A DNA stretch of 64,000 nucleotides from Oikopleura dioica (taxonomy: Eukaryota > Chordata > Appendicularia > Copelata > Oikopleuridae), in NCBI GenBank assembly GCA_907165135.1, contig OU015567.1, positions 8,313,001-8,377,000 of the forward strand. The letters run 5' to 3'. A model generated the notes under the pieces. That model did not search any database and was not told the DNA's origin. It was given only the letters and a program-made list of their open reading frames with translations. Shown piece after piece: positions 25,136 through 38,600 of the stretch. Made by a program: the position numbers and the translations under genes. The stretch's first letter is position 1; every line of letters starts with the position of its first letter.

Positions 25136-26760
25136 TCAAAAGTCAGGGAAACAGAAATTCTCACAAGAGTCATTGCATTTATCCGGAAGGGTATCAAAAA
25201 CAATGGGATATTCACAAGGGTGGTCATGGTGATGAAGTTTTTCTACTCCAGTTATATGTGTGCCATTCCAGGTTGCCCGTTCCACATCATTACTATGAGT
25301 TTATTTTCTTAACCTTAGCCGGCCAAGGTACTCCAAATATGGCGCCTCTTGACAAGTGCCCGAGAAAAATCATTTCTGACCGACTAGGGTTAATACAAAT
25401 AGTAAATTAATTACCTCTGGTATCCTGCGAATGACAAGAAGAAACTATCATAGAAGAGAATCGACGGACTAACAACCGCCTTAATCAAAATGAATGATTA
25501 TGTATTTAAAACACTTCTACCTCGTTTAAAAACCCAGCAAAGCTCCAAACATGATCACGGAATAAAAAGACATCTCTCATTTTATAATAACTATCGTTAT
25601 CAGAACCTGTGTTGCTACCACCACCCATTGTAACAAGCCCATGACCAAGAGAAACACAACCAGGATTACGCATTGCCTTTGGTGCATCTTGTTCATATGT
25701 CCACCCACTAAAACCCAGTGTCTCAACTTTTGAAGTTAAAGGATAATATTGATGGTCGTATGTTTCCCGTCCTCCACCAATAGCAGTAGGCATATTGTCA
25801 TTGAGGGCCATGCAGCCGTACAAATGATGATGCTGTAAAATAAAAGGGTTTTTTCATGATTCGATTCCATTAAAATTCTCGCATTCTGTATATGGCGAAT
25901 GCCCAAAACATAGGAGAACTTCATTCGGATAGGTAGGAATAGTGACGATTCCACCCCAATAAAGCCTGAAATTATTCACAAGTTTAATTTGAAGTTCTTC
26001 TATTCCACATCCAGATAGTTTAGCGATCTGAATGCAAATTTTTATTGTAAATAATTTTCGTTTAAAGCATTGTTAAATAAAAATTGCCTTCAACAGAAGT
26101 TATTTAATTTTTTTTTACTTTTTTTGAGTCATCTCTTCCTCCAAAAATGAACATTTCTCCATTAAGCGTAGCATAACCAACAGAATCAAGATACGGATAT
26201 GTCTCGTCATGAGATTCCGGTGTAAAATAATACCGATCTTCCAAAAAGTGGCCATCGGCTGATATTATATAATTCATCTGATATCCGTTGAAATGATAAT
26301 CCTGACATAAATATGTCACAAAAGGCTGACATTTGTATCCTTCTTCACAAGGGCACCCTCCAAGACATTGAGACATGCACGGACAAAGTGAGGAATTGTC
26401 GATGAATGATGAATAACAGTCATCAAAGCATTTGTTTTGAGCAGAACATTCAACAAGGCATATTTTTAAGTCAGAAGCCGCTTCATCAATGCACTGTCGA
26501 TAAGTTGGGTTGCTTAGCTCCGGATTTTTACAAGCACAAAGAGGATGATTGCAGTTGGTACAGCCTTCTGGACAATCATGATAACAGGGACAAGAGTCCG
26601 AGCATCCTTCAAAAAGGCTTCACAAATAGATCCTACGTTCTACTCACTTGTATATTCATTCAAGCATTCATGTTCGCAAAAAGAGTCCGCGCAACTTTCA
26701 CGACAAGTAACAAAAATAATTCGGCAAGAGGCATCACATCCGTCACCCAGCTCTTGATCA
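25136..26760 (-). CDS. Cysteine-rich plus Kelch-like protein, 6 exons seen (5' end missing)
   Basis: Exons (minus): 26760-26648, 26606-26119, 26027-25863, 25832-25521, 25479-25415, 25292-25136. All phases agree. The N-terminal third is packed with cysteines in spaced pairs (CPCYHDC, CTNCNHPLC, CPCMSQCLGGCPC), as in secreted or extracellular proteins. The rest has Kelch-type strands: GEMFIFGGRDD, GGGRETYDHQYYPL, VTMGGGSNTG and FYDSFFLSFAGY, about four or five blades, ending CFPDF. Intron 3 is GA-AG (GGAATC then GAATCATG). The intron at 25293-25414 contains a fragment matching the end of the element at 37270. The first visible exon starts in mid-codon, so a signal-peptide exon lies upstream, possibly within 26761-27180 where I could not fix it. 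A role in the larvacean extracellular house is only a guess. Confidence 0.75.
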
Positions 26761-27343
26761 CTAGAATTCATTCAGTTGTGATTTAGTAGAGTATTCCTTT
26801 ACGGGCAGGAGTCCAATTCGATTGACAAAACGGAATTGACGAAGGAGAATAAAATTAAGTCTCTGAGTATCATTCTCGGAATGAACATCGATTGAGGGAA
26901 CGGTCTTACCAGTAAAATCTTGAGAAAATATGCACGTGTTAGCTCGGAAAAATTCAGAGAACGGTTGAGAATATTTATCTTGATGCAATTCCGGTGCCCT
27001 TCTAAAGAATCCTTCTGGACCCTGCTTACCCCGTGATAAGGGCGATTTCGATAATTCGCCTCCTCCCCTTCTGGTGTTATCAGAAAAATTCACTTTTGCA
27101 TTTGCGTATTTTGCCAACGCTCGAGATCCGGCATTAGTCAGATGCGACAAATAGCCACCGAATTCCGTACAAACTCGATTAAGTTTTAACTCACTTGAAA
27201 CGTGAATCTTGCGTTCTTACGTAAAATATATTTGACAACAAGCGAAATAGAAGTTTTTTCGTGAAAATGCTGGACTGGATTTTCTGGAGTAACTACTGGC
27301 TTTAGAACATGAATTGAACGAGCAAATAATCTCTTTGATTTAT

Positions 27344-27886
27344 TTAGTTAGCAGAGGAATCATCTTCTGAATGAAGTTCCGCCTGGATCATCTCCCGCGC
27401 GGCAGCAACGGCGGACGGATTTCCGGTAATGCTGAGCCAAACGTTGTCTGAAACGAAACTCCAGTTTTCAAGAGCGGCCTGTCAATTTCGATGAAATTAG
27501 CGAAGATCGCAAATTTTTAAGTCGAGCTAGTCAAAACCTCTTCGGTTTCAGTTCTCAGCGATTCTGAATTACTGACGCGCTTTTATAAAAACATGACTTT
27601 TTACCGAGAAAATCATGTAAAAGTTCATCATGAAAAAAGATCGAAACTAAACTGAAATTGGTTTTTAGCGACTGAACCATGATTTTCCACAGATTTTTCA
27701 AATTCATAAAAACGACAAGAGAAAACTACGGGTTGACCCGCAAATATCAATTCTAACTGTATATTTGACAGGTTTCGCGCTTGAAACTTCAAGCGAAAAT
27801 GCAATCTTTCAAAAAATAAGTCCACCTACCTTTACCGTGTTTTATCTTTTTCGTGTCGACATAAATGACTGTATTTGTTTTGTGCT
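27344..27886 (-). CDS. 3' exons of a KH-domain RNA-binding protein
   Basis: Two exons join in phase: 27886-27836 (TNTVIYVDTKK) and 27447-27344 (VWLSITGNPSAVAAAREMI, ending in TAA). The pattern of a beta strand, a variable loop, then a strand plus ITGxPxAVxxA and a helix is the second half of a type-I KH domain, which binds single-stranded RNA. An AATAAA follows the stop closely. Upstream exons were not found; 28121-29070 just upstream is a transposable element, so the rest could be further away or lost. MEX3-like and Bicaudal-like proteins are possible relatives. Confidence 0.6.
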
Positions 27887-28120
27887 CTGAAAGAATTTTC
27901 ACAATTATTATTAGAAAAAACGTGAGAAAGCCGCAATCAGCAAATTTTAATCACGCAATTAGCAGCTTAAATTTAGAAAGCATCAGAGTTGTACAACTGG
28001 TCCGATTTTCGCCAAGCGATCCGATAATCATGTGATGTTAGCCGCGTCTCAGCTAGTTAAAAAATTTAGAAAATCGAGTGGCACTCGCGTTTTTTCTTTT
28101 TTAAGCTTATGGAACATGGC

Positions 28121-29070
28121 TAGGGAAATCACTAATATTTCGACTTTTTCTGAGCTTAGTAGGGTGGGCATATTATACAGTTTTTATATTATTACAGGAG
28201 CTGGAGATCATTTTGACTATTGATATTGGGGGTGATTTCGTACCCTGAGGGCATTTAGGTACCTCTGAAGTCCCGAAATCTGGCCAATTTCGGAAATCCG
28301 GCTCGGAATCTCGCCAGAACGGGTCATTTGATCGCGCGGCTTAGCTAGAATTGTAGCTAAGGCTCTGACGGTCATTTTGAGGGGTAGCTTAGTACTGATT
28401 ACCCCCATTCCAGAGCCGCCAGAGGGCCTAGAAGGTTGGGGTCCCGACCGAAAATCTGGTAAATATGCTCCCCTTCTTGATTACTTCCCAAAACGGCAAT
28501 ATTGCGACTGTATCTGCATCACTTCTGACCTTAGAACAAGTTGGGGTCACCTGGGGTCACTTGGGGTCAAGTTTGTCTTACAAAGTTCGAATATCTATCT
28601 TTCAAGAAAAAAATTTCCAAACTTGACCCCAAGTGACCCCAGATGACCCCAATTCGATTTTAGGTCAGTAGTGATGCAGATACAGTCGCAATATTACTGT
28701 ATGAATGATGAAATCAAGAAAGAGAGCATTTTTGCCAGAATTTCGGTCGGGACCCCCACCTTCTAGGCCCTCTAGCGCCTCTGGAATGGGGGTAATCAGT
28801 ACTAAACTACCCTCAAAATGACTGTCAGAGCCTGGGCTACGATTCTAGCTAAGCCGCGCGATCAAATGACCCGTTCTGGCGAGATTCCGAGCCGGATTTC
28901 CGAAATTGGCCAGATTTCGGGACTTCAGAGGTACCTAAATGCCCTCAGGGTATGAAATCACCCCCACTATCAATAGTCAAAATGATCCTCAGCTCTTAAG
29001 CTTTCTGAATCTGTATTATATGCCCACCCTACGAAGCTAGAAAAAAGCTCAATTATTAGTGATTTCCCTA
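28121..29070. mobile_element. Long foldback element, copy 1 (950 bp, 8-bp TSD)
   Basis: The whole element is an inverted repeat with arms of about 470 bases. The ends are TAGGGAAATCACTAATA and its complement. AACATGGC flanks both sides (28113-28120 and 29071-29078). Arms contain GATCATTTTGACTATTGATA and GGGCATTTAGGTACCTC; the centre (about 28535-28640) has repeats of GGGGTCA in both orientations. No transposase. Confidence 0.9.
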
Positions 29071-29821
29071 AACATGGCGTAATTCGAGCAAACCGTGCAG
29101 CCGCGCTTATCAAAGTTACATGCTTTATCTGGTTCAGTTAAATCATTGTATCTTGTACCGAAAACTGTTAGAAACTACCTTTTTACAATTAGTAAACGCT
29201 TTAGAAATCGGCTCACGAAATAGGGTAGATCGTTATCTCCGACCCTAGTACCTATTCTTCCACATCCTTTGCCATCTTTTTCAGTAATCAAAGCCATGTA
29301 TTCAGCTGGAATCGCCAGCACAGTCGTCGTGCTTAAATTTCCTCTCTAGTGAAATTTCAACAATTTCAATTTTCAACCTTTTCCACTTTTCCTTATTGGG
29401 AAAGCAACAGCAACCTATGCACATTTTTCTACGATCTTATTTCTGAAAAGGGAAGAATCTGAAGGGGGAAACGCGTTGGCTACCTGCTGATTCTTAGGGA
29501 GCTCTGAGGATTATCACATGACAAGTGGCTAATATTTATAGCGCTGGGTACTTGTTTTTTCTAGAGAAGCACGTAAATCTGAGCTGACAATTGTTAAAAG
29601 AGGTCAAATTCAAGGTAAAATATTGCTCAATCATCAAGGCTATTTGACATCAAATAAACTCTTTTGAGGTCACGTGACTTGATTATTTGTATAAAGATAT
29701 AATTTATTTAGAATTGTGTAATGTATAAAAATAATCATTTGAAACATTTCTTGAACTGGCGGGTAAATAAATGTACAAAAAGAGAGATAATTTACAATTT
29801 TGGTCGGTTGAATATTTTTTC

Positions 29822-32800
29822 TCACTCTGGCTTGACCATAATCTTTCTTGGCTCGGCTGTGAGGACGCAGTCGCCGACGCTGGCAGAAACCATGACCGAG
29901 GAGATCAGTTTACTCATGACGTTTTCGAGCATCTTTGCTTCCTCTGGAGTTGCTTCCTCAGCTAGAAATTATCATGAGAGGTTGGAGGAGGGTTGAGTCT
30001 TACATTTAGCGACGCTCAAGTTAGACTCGACCGAGTTTTGAGGAGTTGGAGGAGGCAAAAGATTTTATCCTCTTTCGCCTCCTCTTCCAGAGTCGAGAGA
30101 AGGTTCGTCATCAAGCTGGAGCGCTTGGGCGGCCAGATGGCGTTTTCGAATTGAGAGTAGTATGGAATCTTCTCGTCGCCAGTCAGGAAGAGTTGCTCTT
30201 GGACGGCTTCGTCATCCACAAGAGTTCTAAAAAGAGGCATGAGAATTTACTGTAGAAATTGTGCAATAAGAAGAATGTGAAGATAAAAGCCGCATGCGGT
30301 TTTGATAACTATAAGTGCGGCTACTTTTCAATGAGCTTTTAATTCTTACCTCAAAACGTTGCCGGTGATAGTTTTCAACAACGTAATTTCATCATTTGAA
30401 GCAGCGACCTTCTCGGTGATCTTTTTACTGATTTAGCGCCCTCTTCTGGTGCAGAAATGAAGAAATTGTTTCTGTTACCATTCGTCCTTTCCAAAACTGG
30501 CTGAGCTCGAAAGTACGCGCGGATACATTTAGCGGAAGCAAGTCTGGCTTTGGCGGGAGCGGTTTGTACCACACGTGTTCCTTGCGAGCACTGAAGAAAA
30601 AAGGGTTGAATAAAGGGATTTGAGGCGCCCGTGAGAAAGTGTGAAGATTGACTTACGGTCGACCACGGGAGTACATTCCACGCCGGCGTGTTTCAATCAC
30701 TCTGGGCGAGATTGGAGGTAATGTTTTGTAAGGTGTCACAGGCCGCGATGGGGATTCTTCTGCAGAATCGATCAGTTTCACCTGAGTTTTTTCGTCATAA
30801 AATCAGGTGGAAAAGCGATGAAAAATACCTGTTTAGGTCGAAGATGTCGATCTGTAATGGTAAACTCTTCCTCTTGTCGCTTCTTTTCCATATTCCACGC
30901 GTGTAGATTCGCTAAGTACGTGATTTGATCCGATTCCGAAGTGATTTCGCAGTGAAGATCGACATTGTGCACGGCGCTACCACCAGCGCTGGGAGCTTTG
31001 AATTCGATGACGACTGTTTTTTGAGCGCTTCCTTCGATTTTTCCTTTGCATGGGACGACGGAAGTGGATTCGGTCAAGCCCGCCCAGTTGAAGAAAACCG
31101 GCGCGTCTGATTGATTAGTGATGAAAACGAGTCGTCTTATCGGCGCATCTAGCGGTACTTCTCCAAGCCTTAGCCGGTCGATATTCATGCGACAGAGAGC
31201 TGATCTACTTTCGATGTTTCGTCCGTTGGTCAGGAAGCTCGTTTGGGCCTCCAGGTCGAGCAAGTTTTTAGCCGAATTCCGCGGATCAACGCCACTTCCT
31301 TTGATGCATAGTTCTTGGGTGAGCCCGCGCCCGAGATCCATTTTCAGGGTCACTTTGGGGAGGATTCTAATTATGCTTATGATACTTAGTCATTCTTGGA
31401 CAAATTTGATATTCGATACGTTGGACGATTAGAAATCCTTTCCTGAATATTCCTTGGCTTCGAGTGGAGCGAATCTGACTTTGACGATTCCAGTAGAATG
31501 CGGCTCAATACTGCCCTTTGGAGTTATGATCTGGAAGATTGGCCAGTCCCAGTTTTCAGCCTTCGTCGTTTCTAAAGGAGCAATATCGATAGCGTAGTTG
31601 ATTTTTTGATTGCTTCCATTGTACAATTCAACATCTTGGATCGGCGGGTGAATATCGTTCAGCTCGACCTCTTTTAGCGCGTTTTCTCCAAGTGGCAAGT
31701 GAATCTGAATGTCTTTCTTTGACAAAGTAGTTCCAGAAAGCCTCAATGGCAATTGTCGACCGCCGAAGATTGAAAGAATCACTGGAAGATGATGAGTTCC
31801 GACTAAATGATGGGCGTAATTCAGCCGGACCACGCAGCGCTCGTTTGGTGCAAGAGTTGCTGAACGGGGCTTGACTTGGAAAAGTCGGTTGTCTTCAACT
31901 TGAAGAATGTGCGTCTGACTATCAGAAAGTTCGTTCGCATCTGCCCAGCTTTCTAGCTCGAGTCGAAGATCGGCGGGAAAGAGGAACTTGAATTTCACGT
32001 CCGTTGTTCCAGGATTTACGAGCTCGAAGCGGGCACTGAAAGGATCTGCGTTGATTGTCGAGCTCCCGAGATTGACATCAATTGCTTCCAACTTTGTGTA
32101 ATCCGCATCTTCAAGGTCTTGAGCTAGAGGAGTGCTTCGAAGACGAGAGTCCATTTCAGCCACGCTGATCCATTTGTACAGAAGTTGTTTTGGAATCAAA
32201 TCAGAGCAGGAAACGTGAGTGATGCCAAGAAGCGGGTAGCAAACATCAGCAGTAACGTGGACGAGGAGACCCTTTTCAGTGCCGATGCTGTATTCGATGT
32301 CGAAGGTATATCTGCCATCCTTGGGACAATTGAGAATCAGGTAGAGATTCTGACTGCAGCGGGGTTCCAGATACAGCTCGGTGACAACTTTATTGTTGTC
32401 CTCGATGATCATGTGACTAGATGAACATTCCTCGCCATTCAGTGTCATTTTTGTGGACAAGGCCACGCGGACAGCGCAGTTTGATTGATTGAGAAGTTTG
32501 ACTTTCTTCTCGGCCCGGCAGTTTACCTTTCAAAAGCTCACAAAATTGCTTCCACATACCGGCAAATGCTTAGGCTAGCAAAATCGCCGGTTTGGCAAAA
32601 CTGGACATGTCAGATAGTCACGGATATTTAGAGAGCTCATTCCTTTAGACTGCCAAAGTCGACAAACTTGCTCGATGGTTCTATAGCAGCTTGAAGTCCT
32701 TCAGAGATGACGCGCACGTGTGATGCGTGGACATCTTTGCGATTTGCCCAAAATTTCAGCTCGGGCTTGAGGAGATACTGTATCACCTTGGTCGGCGAAA

Positions 32801-35618
32801 ACGAAACCTCGAACTCTTGAGTTCCGAGCGGCTCGATGACGCCCATTTCTGGGCGAATCTTGATCTCGTTTCCGGGAAAGACCCACTGGTAATTGATGGG
32901 TAGCCGAGTATTGCTCTGGATTCTTGGTCCGGATTTTATAAATCACTATTTATTGAGGACTCAGAAAGTGATTAAATCCGTTCCTAAACATAGTGCATGA
33001 AGTGCCACTTAACATCGTTGGTTGAATATAAATGTCCTTTTCATAATCGAGAACAGGAGCTCCGCCAGGCGTTCGTACCGTCAGCGATTGATCATAACGC
33101 GCATCGCCGTTTAATTTCGCTGTGGCTTTCGCTATTGATGCTGGCGCTTGGGTCACCGTTCGGACCATGACGAGCTGGAACTCGATTTCTGATCGGACCT
33201 TTCCCACTTTGGGGTAGATTTGACAGTTGTCGCCGGAGAAGGAGTATAAAGCCGGCAGCGTGCTGCTATTATTCATGCATATTGTTCTATATGTCGGATA
33301 CGAGGTGAAGCTCGGATTCATAATGATATCTTCTGGAATTTCCACACTAGAAGTTATTTTAGTTTACTTATGGTGTTCCAACGTGGTCGAGTCTTACCTA
33401 GAAGGAAATGCTTCAGACTGCGGCGCAAAGGTATTGGCGGTGAGATTAACGGTGGCACACCAGCTCGGCGACACAAGATTCGTTTTCACTTCCGTGTAAT
33501 CCATCATATCCTTGAAGAAAGCGCTCAACTCCATTTCAGCTCCATACAACGATTGCTTTCCCTTGTTTTGTACGAATCGAGCGGTGAACATCGCTGATTT
33601 TCCAGGACGCAGATTCATTTTATTCGGGTAAACTGAAAAGCACGTTGTTTCGCTGTTGTACCACTGGGCGATGATATCGTCTTTTGTGTGATTCGTCACT
33701 TGGATCGGGTGAGAATTGATGCTTCCATCGGCCAAGCAGCTGCCGAAATCAATGGCGTAGGTGCTCAGGGAAATCGCGGGTACGGATTCAGTATCGTCCT
33801 CGAAGAATGTGGCGCATACATTGTCCGACGCGACTGGATAAGGTTCATCTTTCAGCCTAATCGCATCTTTGTCCTGAATCAAGTCGCCCGATTCTAGCAT
33901 CGCCTGTCGCTTAGCAAGGGGAATCTTTTCTGCATCAGCGGAGAATCGAAGTTGAAGCTGCTCGATCGACACATGCGCTGGCTTGATCAGATCTGTGTAG
34001 GCTGAGCCAGAGAGTTGGATAAACTGGGGTGGAGCGCCTTCGATGAAAATCGGGACTTTTCGATTGTATGGCGCGGGTTCCAATGGTTCGAAAGTGACGT
34101 TAATGTATTTGTGTTCCCCTTTCTTCAAAATTCCATGGCATGGTTCGAAAGACCAGACGCTGTTGGTTGAATCGCACATGAACTGGAATTTCGCCACGTT
34201 TCCGGAAGTATTATCCATGCGAATCGAGACATTGGGTTTTTCTCCAGTTCGGACTCGTCCAAAATCGATGATGCTTTCGCTGAATTCAAGTTTTGCTGGC
34301 AGCGAGCAGCCAGTGCACTCGACGGTGAGAGAACACATCTCTGGAAACTCGGCACAGGCGACTTGCAGCACGCGGCGGAAGTTGACATTCGAAGAGCAGT
34401 GCGGCTTAAACTTGATCGGCAAAATAGCGTGCTTGTGCGGCGCAATGGCGAGACTCTTCGCCAGACACTTGAATGGACTGGGAATGACGTCTCCATCGCG
34501 TTTGTCCGCGTCGAGTACCGACACGCGGGCCACAACATCGGACGAATTGTAGATCTTCACTTTGCGCTCGACTTCATCGCCGAAGTTTATGTTGCCAAAA
34601 TCGACCTTTAGAAAGAATCAACTAAAATTTCGATCGATCAATTAAACTTGAACACTCCAAATTAAAAAAAAAACGTAATTAACGTATTAATTAATTCAAT
34701 TTGATTCCTTTCCTTGGCAATTTTCGATTTCTTCTCGCCAGTTCCCACATGCAACTTCGGCCACATTGATGTCGCAAGGATATTCATCTTTCTTGAATAT
34801 TCAAGCTCAGGGCCAAAGAAGCATTCGCCAACGCCTTTGTATTCAGCAGCATAGTCCGATCGGAACGTGATGATGAACTCTTGGGTATCGCGCGGCTTGA
34901 CGATCCCTTCCGCTGGGTGAATATGGAAATTTTCGGGAAAGACTTCCCAGCGGAAAGGTGTCTCGACTGAAGAACGATTGTGAGCTTTGACGGTTTATTT
35001 TATTTCTCGATTTTGTAAGAAATAATCTTGGCGTTGACCAAAGATTAGATCGCTAACAAGATCCGAATTTCTTGTTGAAAAATAAACCTTTCCTAGAAAC
35101 TTCTCTGATCGATGTTCTTTCACTGGAGTTGGCGTGAACTTGAGCGTATCAGGAAATTGAAATCGCGGCACTTGAAGTCTCGCTTCCAATCTGATCTCAT
35201 AAGAGCCATCTTTGGTCTCGATCCGGACGAAATCGCTGTAAGGAACGAGTTCAGAAGGGCGGAAGACGATCGGCAATTCTTTCGAGCTTCCTGGGGCCAT
35301 TTCGAATTTCTCAGCGCCATAGGGGGAGGAAAAGTTGCGGCTGGTTGGAGGAGTGAATTTTATCTGAAGGCAAATTAGAGAAAGAAGGAGAAAAAGGGTT
35401 TTTACCTTCAAGAGAGTGAGGGATTTGTTGTGAAGCGTAACGTTCTTGACGTATTTCTGAGCTGGTTTCCAATCGCCGGACCAGATTACTTCGACCGGTC
35501 CATCCAGCTCCCTTCCAAGATTGTTCCTTTTTCGTCGCTGGTGAGGCGGTTTTACGGTCACCATCGACAAATTGGAAGAAGTCAAACGAGATGTAGAGAA
35601 TGGCGGCGCTTTTATCAT
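29822..35618 (-). CDS. CFAP65: CFAP65-like axonemal protein with ASH/MSP-type domains, 13 exons
   Basis: CFAP65 (CCDC108) is a large cilia and flagella protein of the axonemal central apparatus and sperm tail. Exons (minus): 35618-35406, 35363-35093, 34984-34713, 34605-33398, 33346-32984, 32922-32643, 32526-31443, 31352-30829, 30781-30657, 30590-30479, 30420-30350, 30226-30004, 29961-29822. Phases agree and give about 1628 residues (human about 1925). Seen: repeated ASH-type beta-sandwich motifs (IDFGRVRTGE, FEPLEPAPYNRKVPI, FGSLK, VKVRFAPLEAKEYS), an N-terminal KFTPPTSRNF segment and a late PPIQDVELYN segment that match my memory of CFAP65 order. Five introns (2, 3, 5, 6, 7) are GA-AG. One T must be added to the run at 30057-30060 (complement strand) to join exon 12 to the final exon. 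HYDIN, CEP192 and CFAP47 share ASH domains and were considered; confidence in the exact orthologue is moderate. Confidence 0.8.
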
Positions 35619-38600
35619 CTTTTATTGCATTCTGAAAAAGCAATCGATCGAAAAGCCCACGAAATTCAATAAAAAATCATGTTTTTACCTTACTTGGAAA
35701 AGAACTGGACAGAAACTGACCATTTCTCGGATAAATTTATAAAAAATAAGCATTGTTCTAGAAACGCGGAAAATTTAAGGCAAACTTACCAATATTTTTC
35801 GGGGGTCGGACTTCCTGAAGAAATCAAAAGACGATTTCTGCCTCTTTCTCTGAAACACGCCTGCAGGCAAAACAGAATCTAAGTTCTAGAAACAATTCCT
35901 TTATTATCAAATTCTCATCCTTTTATTTGATGATTTTTTTTCTCTTTTATGATTTTAAAATTTCTTTCTCGTCGCTCCTAGCAACCGGGAGTCGTGCGTC
36001 ACTGACTACACTTCAGATAAAGCTTTTTCCCATTTTTAATAAACAAATCGCTATCTATGGCAATTTTTTCAGCATAAATTACAAACAAAGGGAGTTATTA
36101 AGTTTATTATCATTTTCAAGAGATTTATTGTTTGCGCGTGTGAAGAGTGTCTGAATGTAACTTTTGATTCATTTTAAATTTTATAATTATAATTGCATTT
36201 TGACACATAAAATAAAACGATTATGGAAATCATCATTTTTGTTTTTGACAGTCATTTTATGTAGAACATAATTTACGGAGTTTTGAATAAATTTCAGAAC
36301 GCTGGTCTATCCATTTCAAAACTTCATTTCAAAATTCAAAATAATTTTTCTTCACTTGAAGATATTATTTTCGCTGAGGATCGTTATTTATACAAACCAG
36401 CAGCTGGTCGTCGCAGATGGTGGCCACTACCCAGCAGGCCTTGTGAAATTTATCAAGATTAATTTGGTTCATTCCAATTTCAAGCTACAATGCGCATATT
36501 TTCGATCGAAAAGGGGCGGAAATCCACTGACAGTTAACATGATCCGTTCTGGTTTCCATTGATCTGGTGGCACGTTTTGCGAAATCTACGGAAGCGGTTG
36601 GACAGAAAGCCGTGTTTTCGCATTTCCTAGCTTAGGCATATCCGATATTTTGCAGCTGCTGAGCTGCATTAGTGTTTTCTAGAACGTGAGCCCAAAACAT
36701 ACACAATCTCGCGCTCAAAGAGTTAGTTTTGTAGTTTTCGCCTGTGAAAGTCAAAATTTTGACTAGCGCGGCGAGTTGAAAAAAAGGAGCCTCAAGAAAA
36801 TATCAAAAAAAACATGTCTAGTTTTAAATACGAATACATTGAAGATTTCATAAAGAATCCACGCTTCAGGATTGTGCTCAATTTTCATTGTTTTCGGAAT
36901 TCGTAAATATTTCGTTGCGCGACTGTAGTGGTGTTTGGTATTACGGTTTTGTTCCGCGAGAAATTAGTGATAATAGTTCTTCGGTTATCGTCACTAGCGG
37001 TTAGTAATTCCGGGCTATGGAAAAATGACGAACGCCACGCTAACAAGTGGAAGCCGGAGAAGCTGCACCTAGTTTTCATTGAACACGGGTCGTTTATGGG
37101 AAACTACCGCGTTTCTCATTTCTGAATTCGGAGCCACAAGCAACTCCTCGGTTTTCAGCATGATTTTAATGTTGTAAATTGCCACGGAAGTGAGTTTAAG
37201 GGTGTCCACATCGATTGGATAAGGGTCCATCTTATGATCAGAAAAAATGCCAAAATCGATGTTGACACCCTTAACCTTAGCCCGCCAAGGTACACCACAA
37301 CTCGGGAATCGTTCATGTTTCTGCTCACTGCGCTGAACATTGACAATTTTTTCGAAAACTGAGGATACGCTGAGACGGTTTGATCGATTATCTATCGATG
37401 TTTGGATCTTCAACCAGTTTCTGATAGACCTTAGCGTCGGAGACCCTTATTTTTGCAAAAAGTCGATGCACCATATATGGTGTCGAGCTACAATTGTTGG
37501 TGCACCATATATGGTGTTTTTGGCGGGTACCCCAGCTTTTTCCCAGCGATTTTGCCGAAAGTTAACCCTGGTCATCTTCTCTGATCCTCAATTTTTAAAT
37601 TCCAGTGAGTGAGTTTTTGTATGAATCAACTCTAGAATCATCATGGGACCACTTAAATGCACCAAAAAATATTTTCTAACAAAGACTTTCAATAAAATCA
37701 TGAGAAACCAAATATGGTGTCGAGCTACAATGGAGGATGCACCATATATGGTGTTCTTGGCGGGTACCCCAGAAAATCCACTTTTGGCGGGCTAAGGTTA
37801 AGTCCCGACTTACCGGTCAAAAGCTACCGTACTGGGGTTTAATAAACATTTTAGACTGAAAATATGCATACTTTTTTTAACGACAATAGACTACTTTTCT
37901 TTAGTAAACAAGTCTTTTTGATAAATATTTAAACGACCGCTCACAAAAGCAAATCCGCTTAGCTGTGCGCTTTGTATTTCCCCTCTTCCGAACTCCCGAT
38001 TCCCGAAAATGTCGATTCTCGCTAAAAACGTAACTGCCGGAATTGTCAGTGTCGGAAGACTATTTTCCTTTAGAAAATTCCTTGTTCAAGAAAGAATGTG
38101 CTCTTCGGTCAGAAACGCGCCCAAACAAAAACAAGTTTTTACTTATGCCTTTTTTGAGCTACTTTTGGAATTAAGGTTGCATAAAGAATTCAACGCCGGA
38201 ATTCGCTTTTTGCTCAAAATAGAATATTTTAGTTTAGGCAGAAACACGAGTTTTTTTAGAAATTCAAAAAGTTTGATGCAACAAATGTTTTATTGAATAA
38301 TTTTTGGTCGAGCAATTAGCTCATTTTCAATCATTGAGTTGTCGAAATTCAACAATGAGTTCGTAGATGATAGATTCGGTGGTTCTAATTCGAGCCGTAA
38401 ATGTTTAGACAAGTGCCGTCACCTTGAACATTAACTTCAAATAATTATGATTCGCGGTTTCAAGAATCCCGGATCGCGCCAATTAACTGTTGCTTCTTAG
38501 AAAACGAGCGCCGATTTGCATAGATTATCGGCTCTTTCCTCGATTCCTGTTCAGTTGAAATCCGAATTTTTTTTTTGCTGAAATAACGGTATTGGAGATA

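Noticed and set aside
26761-27150. 129-codon minus ORF taken as the first exon of the Kelch-like gene
   Set aside because: Position is attractive, but no donor in it gives the phase needed by the next exon, and it has no signal peptide.
29822-35618. CEP192/SPD-2 or HYDIN as the identity of the ASH-domain gene
   Set aside because: The order of segments (KFTPPTSRNF early, VELYN late) and the length fit CFAP65 better; kept as alternatives only.
36928-37125. 65-codon plus ORF
   Set aside because: Only its second half looks coding, there is no partner exon, and it overlaps long ORFs on the other strand.
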